NCBI RefSeq assembly: GCF_022803015.1
Contig: NZ_JAFKON010000002.1
Location: 62,001 to 126,000 of the forward strand
Reading direction: 5' to 3'
Length of the DNA: 64,000 nucleotides
From: Arthrobacter humicola
GTDB lineage: Bacteria; Actinomycetota; Actinomycetes; Actinomycetales; Micrococcaceae
The notes under the pieces are model-generated. The model made no database searches. It was not told the DNA's origin and was given only the letters and a program-made list of their open reading frames with translations. The translations under genes and the position numbers were made by a program. The first letter of the stretch is position 1. Every line of letters begins with the position of its first letter. This document shows, one piece after another, positions 62,665 to 64,000 of the stretch.

Positions 62665-63915
62665 ATGTCAACGTCGTCATTGGACAAGTCGTCGTCATCG
62701 GGAGAGAAATCACGGTGGCCCGTGTGGCTCTGCTGGCTGGCCATGGTGCTGGACGGCTTTGACCTGGTGGTGCTCGGCACGGTCATCCCGACCCTCATCA
62801 AGTCGCAGGAACTTGGCTTCGACGCCGTTGGGGCGACGTTCGCGGCAACCGTCTCCCTGGTCGGTGTGGGGCTCGGCGCGCTCTTCATCGCCCCGCTCTC
62901 GGACCGCTTTGGCCGGCGGAACCTGCTGGTGGCCTGCGTGGCGTGGTTCTCCCTCTTTACGATCGCCGTCGTCTTCGCACCCAACGTGGCGTGGTTCAGC
63001 GCGTTCCGGCTGCTGGCGGGGCTCGGCCTGGGCGCCTGCCTGCCCGCCGCCCTGGCGTACATGAACGACTACGCACCCGCCGGAACGGCCGGAAAGTCCA
63101 CCACCCGGACCATGACCGGGTACCACGTCGGCGCCGTGGCCACCGCGTTCCTGGCCCTCATGGTCATTCCAAGCTGGCGGACCATGTTCGTGGCCGGCGG
63201 CCTGGCCGGCTTCGCCCTGGTCCCCTTCCTGTGGTTCAAGCTTCCGGAGACCCTCCCGCCGGTCCACCACATCCCTGCGGCCGCGGAAGAACGCGCCAGC
63301 CTCCGGGATCTGGGCCGCAAGCCCTACCCGCTGATTGCGGCCGGTGTGGCCGTGGCGTCCTTCATGGGGTTGCTGCTGGTCTACGGCCTGAACACCTGGC
63401 TGCCGCAGCTCATGGCCTCCGCCGGCTACAGCCTGAACGCCGGCCTCGCCTTGCTCCTGGTCCTGAACGTGGGCGCCGTGGTGGGCCTGCTGATCGCGGG
63501 GGTCCTGGCCGACCGGCACGGGACCAAGAAGATCGTCCTGCTCTGGTTTGGCCTCTCCGCCGTGTTCCTGGCCGCGCTCAGCATCCAGATCCAGAACGAA
63601 GTGGTGCTCTATGCCGCCGTCTTCGTCACCGGCGTGTTCGTCTTCAGTTCCCAGGTTCTGGTCTACGCCTGGGTCACCCAGCTCTTCCCCGTCCGCCTGC
63701 GCGGCACCGCTTTGGGCTTTGCCGCCGGCGTTGGCCGGCTGGGGGCAATTATGGGCCCGGCCGTCACCGGCGCGCTGGTGGCCGCCGGCATCGCCTACCC
63801 GTGGGGCTTCTATGTTTTCGCCGCCGCCGCTGTCCTGGCGGTCCTCGCCCTCGCCTTCGTCCCGCAAACCGTCCCGGCAGTGTCCCGCGCCGGCGCCAGC
63901 GTCGGGCACCCGTAG
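62665..63915 (+). CDS. Aromatic acid:H+ symporter, AAHS family MFS
   Basis: A 416-residue MFS carrier with twelve helices. The AAHS motif DGFDLVVLGTVIPTL is in helix 1 and APLSDRFGRRNLLVA is the loop 2-3 motif. It has 4-hydroxybenzoate/benzoate importer (PcaK/BenK) features. The ATG at 62665 has GAGGT 8 nt upstream; the frame is open to 62248 only by chance. It is divergent from the IclR gene, so it probably imports 4-hydroxybenzoate for PobA. Confidence 0.9.
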   Translation: MSTSSLDKSSSSGEKSRWPVWLCWLAMVLDGFDLVVLGTVIPTLIKSQELGFDAVGATFAATVSLVGVGLGALFIAPLSDRFGRRNLLVACVAWFSLFTIAVVFAPNVAWFSAFRLLAGLGLGACLPAALAYMNDYAPAGTAGKSTTRTMTGYHVGAVATAFLALMVIPSWRTMFVAGGLAGFALVPFLWFKLPETLPPVHHIPAAAEERASLRDLGRKPYPLIAAGVAVASFMGLLLVYGLNTWLPQLMASAGYSLNAGLALLLVLNVGAVVGLLIAGVLADRHGTKKIVLLWFGLSAVFLAALSIQIQNEVVLYAAVFVTGVFVFSSQVLVYAWVTQLFPVRLRGTALGFAAGVGRLGAIMGPAVTGALVAAGIAYPWGFYVFAAAAVLAVLALAFVPQTVPAVSRAGASVGHP

Positions 63916-63928
63916 CCGTCAGTCGCTC

Positions 63929-64000
63929 CTAGGAGAAGCGCTCCGGGGTCCGCGCCTCGCGGCGGACCCTGAGTTTGCGCCACGCGCCGGGCGCCAGCAC
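63929..64000 (-). CDS. C-terminal end of an unidentified gene (partial)
   Basis: The minus-strand frame from the window edge reads VLAPGAWRKLRVRREARTPE then RFS and stops at TAG 63929. Coding bias matches neighbours and it is convergent with the AAHS gene 13 bp away. No family can be named from 23 residues. Confidence 0.4.
   Translation of the reverse strand: MLAPGAWRKLRVRREARTPERFS

Overview
The window reads as one contiguous chromosomal segment of a high-GC Gram-positive bacterium of the Arthrobacter / Pseudarthrobacter type (Micrococcaceae). This is inferred from strongly GC-biased third codon positions, frequent GTG/TTG starts, a 180-kDa-class NAD-glutamate dehydrogenase, a dense set of MFS carriers and actinobacterial catabolic operons. 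I see no rRNA, tRNA, CRISPR array, transposase or integrase. It is metabolic and accessory chromosome, not a mobile island.

Layout. (1) 1-3009: C2 module with the 3' end of AMP-forming acetyl-CoA synthetase, a second adenylate kinase and an acetaldehyde-type aldehyde dehydrogenase. (2) 3193-6450: a Pyr4-like transmembrane terpene cyclase homologue, convergent with a tight operon gluQ / RSH-like HD hydrolase / zinc-free quinone oxidoreductase. (3) 6451-10976: two Lrp/AsnC regulators, a LysE exporter, small hypothetical genes and two coding remnants. (4) 10977-20397: malic enzyme with a perfect CRP-type palindrome upstream, four MFS carriers, an RraA-fold protein, and a MarR regulator with duplicated operators. 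(5) 20583-26358: mannitol PTS operon tetR-mtlA-mtlD, divergent from ptsI across one palindrome. (6) 26381-29740: an excisionase-fold DNA-binding protein, a small membrane protein, and a PucR-type regulator divergent from ald. (7) 29873-36998: a Gfo/Idh/MocA oxidoreductase and a peptide-type ABC importer operon with a fused double ATPase. (8) 37356-42912: a TetR/FMN-reductase pair sharing a clear operator, a PLP aminotransferase, a universal stress protein and an acyl-CoA ligase.

(9) 43037-48105: a branched-chain-type 2-oxoacid dehydrogenase operon (E1a, E1b, E2, no E3) behind hisC, with a long perfect-looking inverted repeat between them. (10) 48234-50414: a phage-holin-family membrane protein convergent with a two-gene WXG100-like / alpha-beta-hydrolase cassette whose first gene has a 15-bp tandem repeat carrying start codons. 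(11) 50630-58922: purB, a histidine phosphatase, the giant NAD-GDH, a GNAT acetyltransferase and an acyl-CoA thioesterase. (12) 58861-64000: a 4-hydroxybenzoate island (FAD monooxygenase with an apparent CTG start, SnoaL-like protein, pobA, IclR regulator, AAHS carrier) and the 3' end of one more gene.

The common themes are carbon catabolism feeding acetyl-CoA, pyruvate and 2-oxoglutarate (Acs, malic enzyme, Ald, BCDH, GDH) and many local regulator/operator pairs. The most unusual items are the WXG-like/hydrolase cassette with its repeat-borne start codons, the terpene cyclase homologue, the 42-bp inverted repeat before the 2-oxoacid dehydrogenase operon, and the CTG-started monooxygenase.
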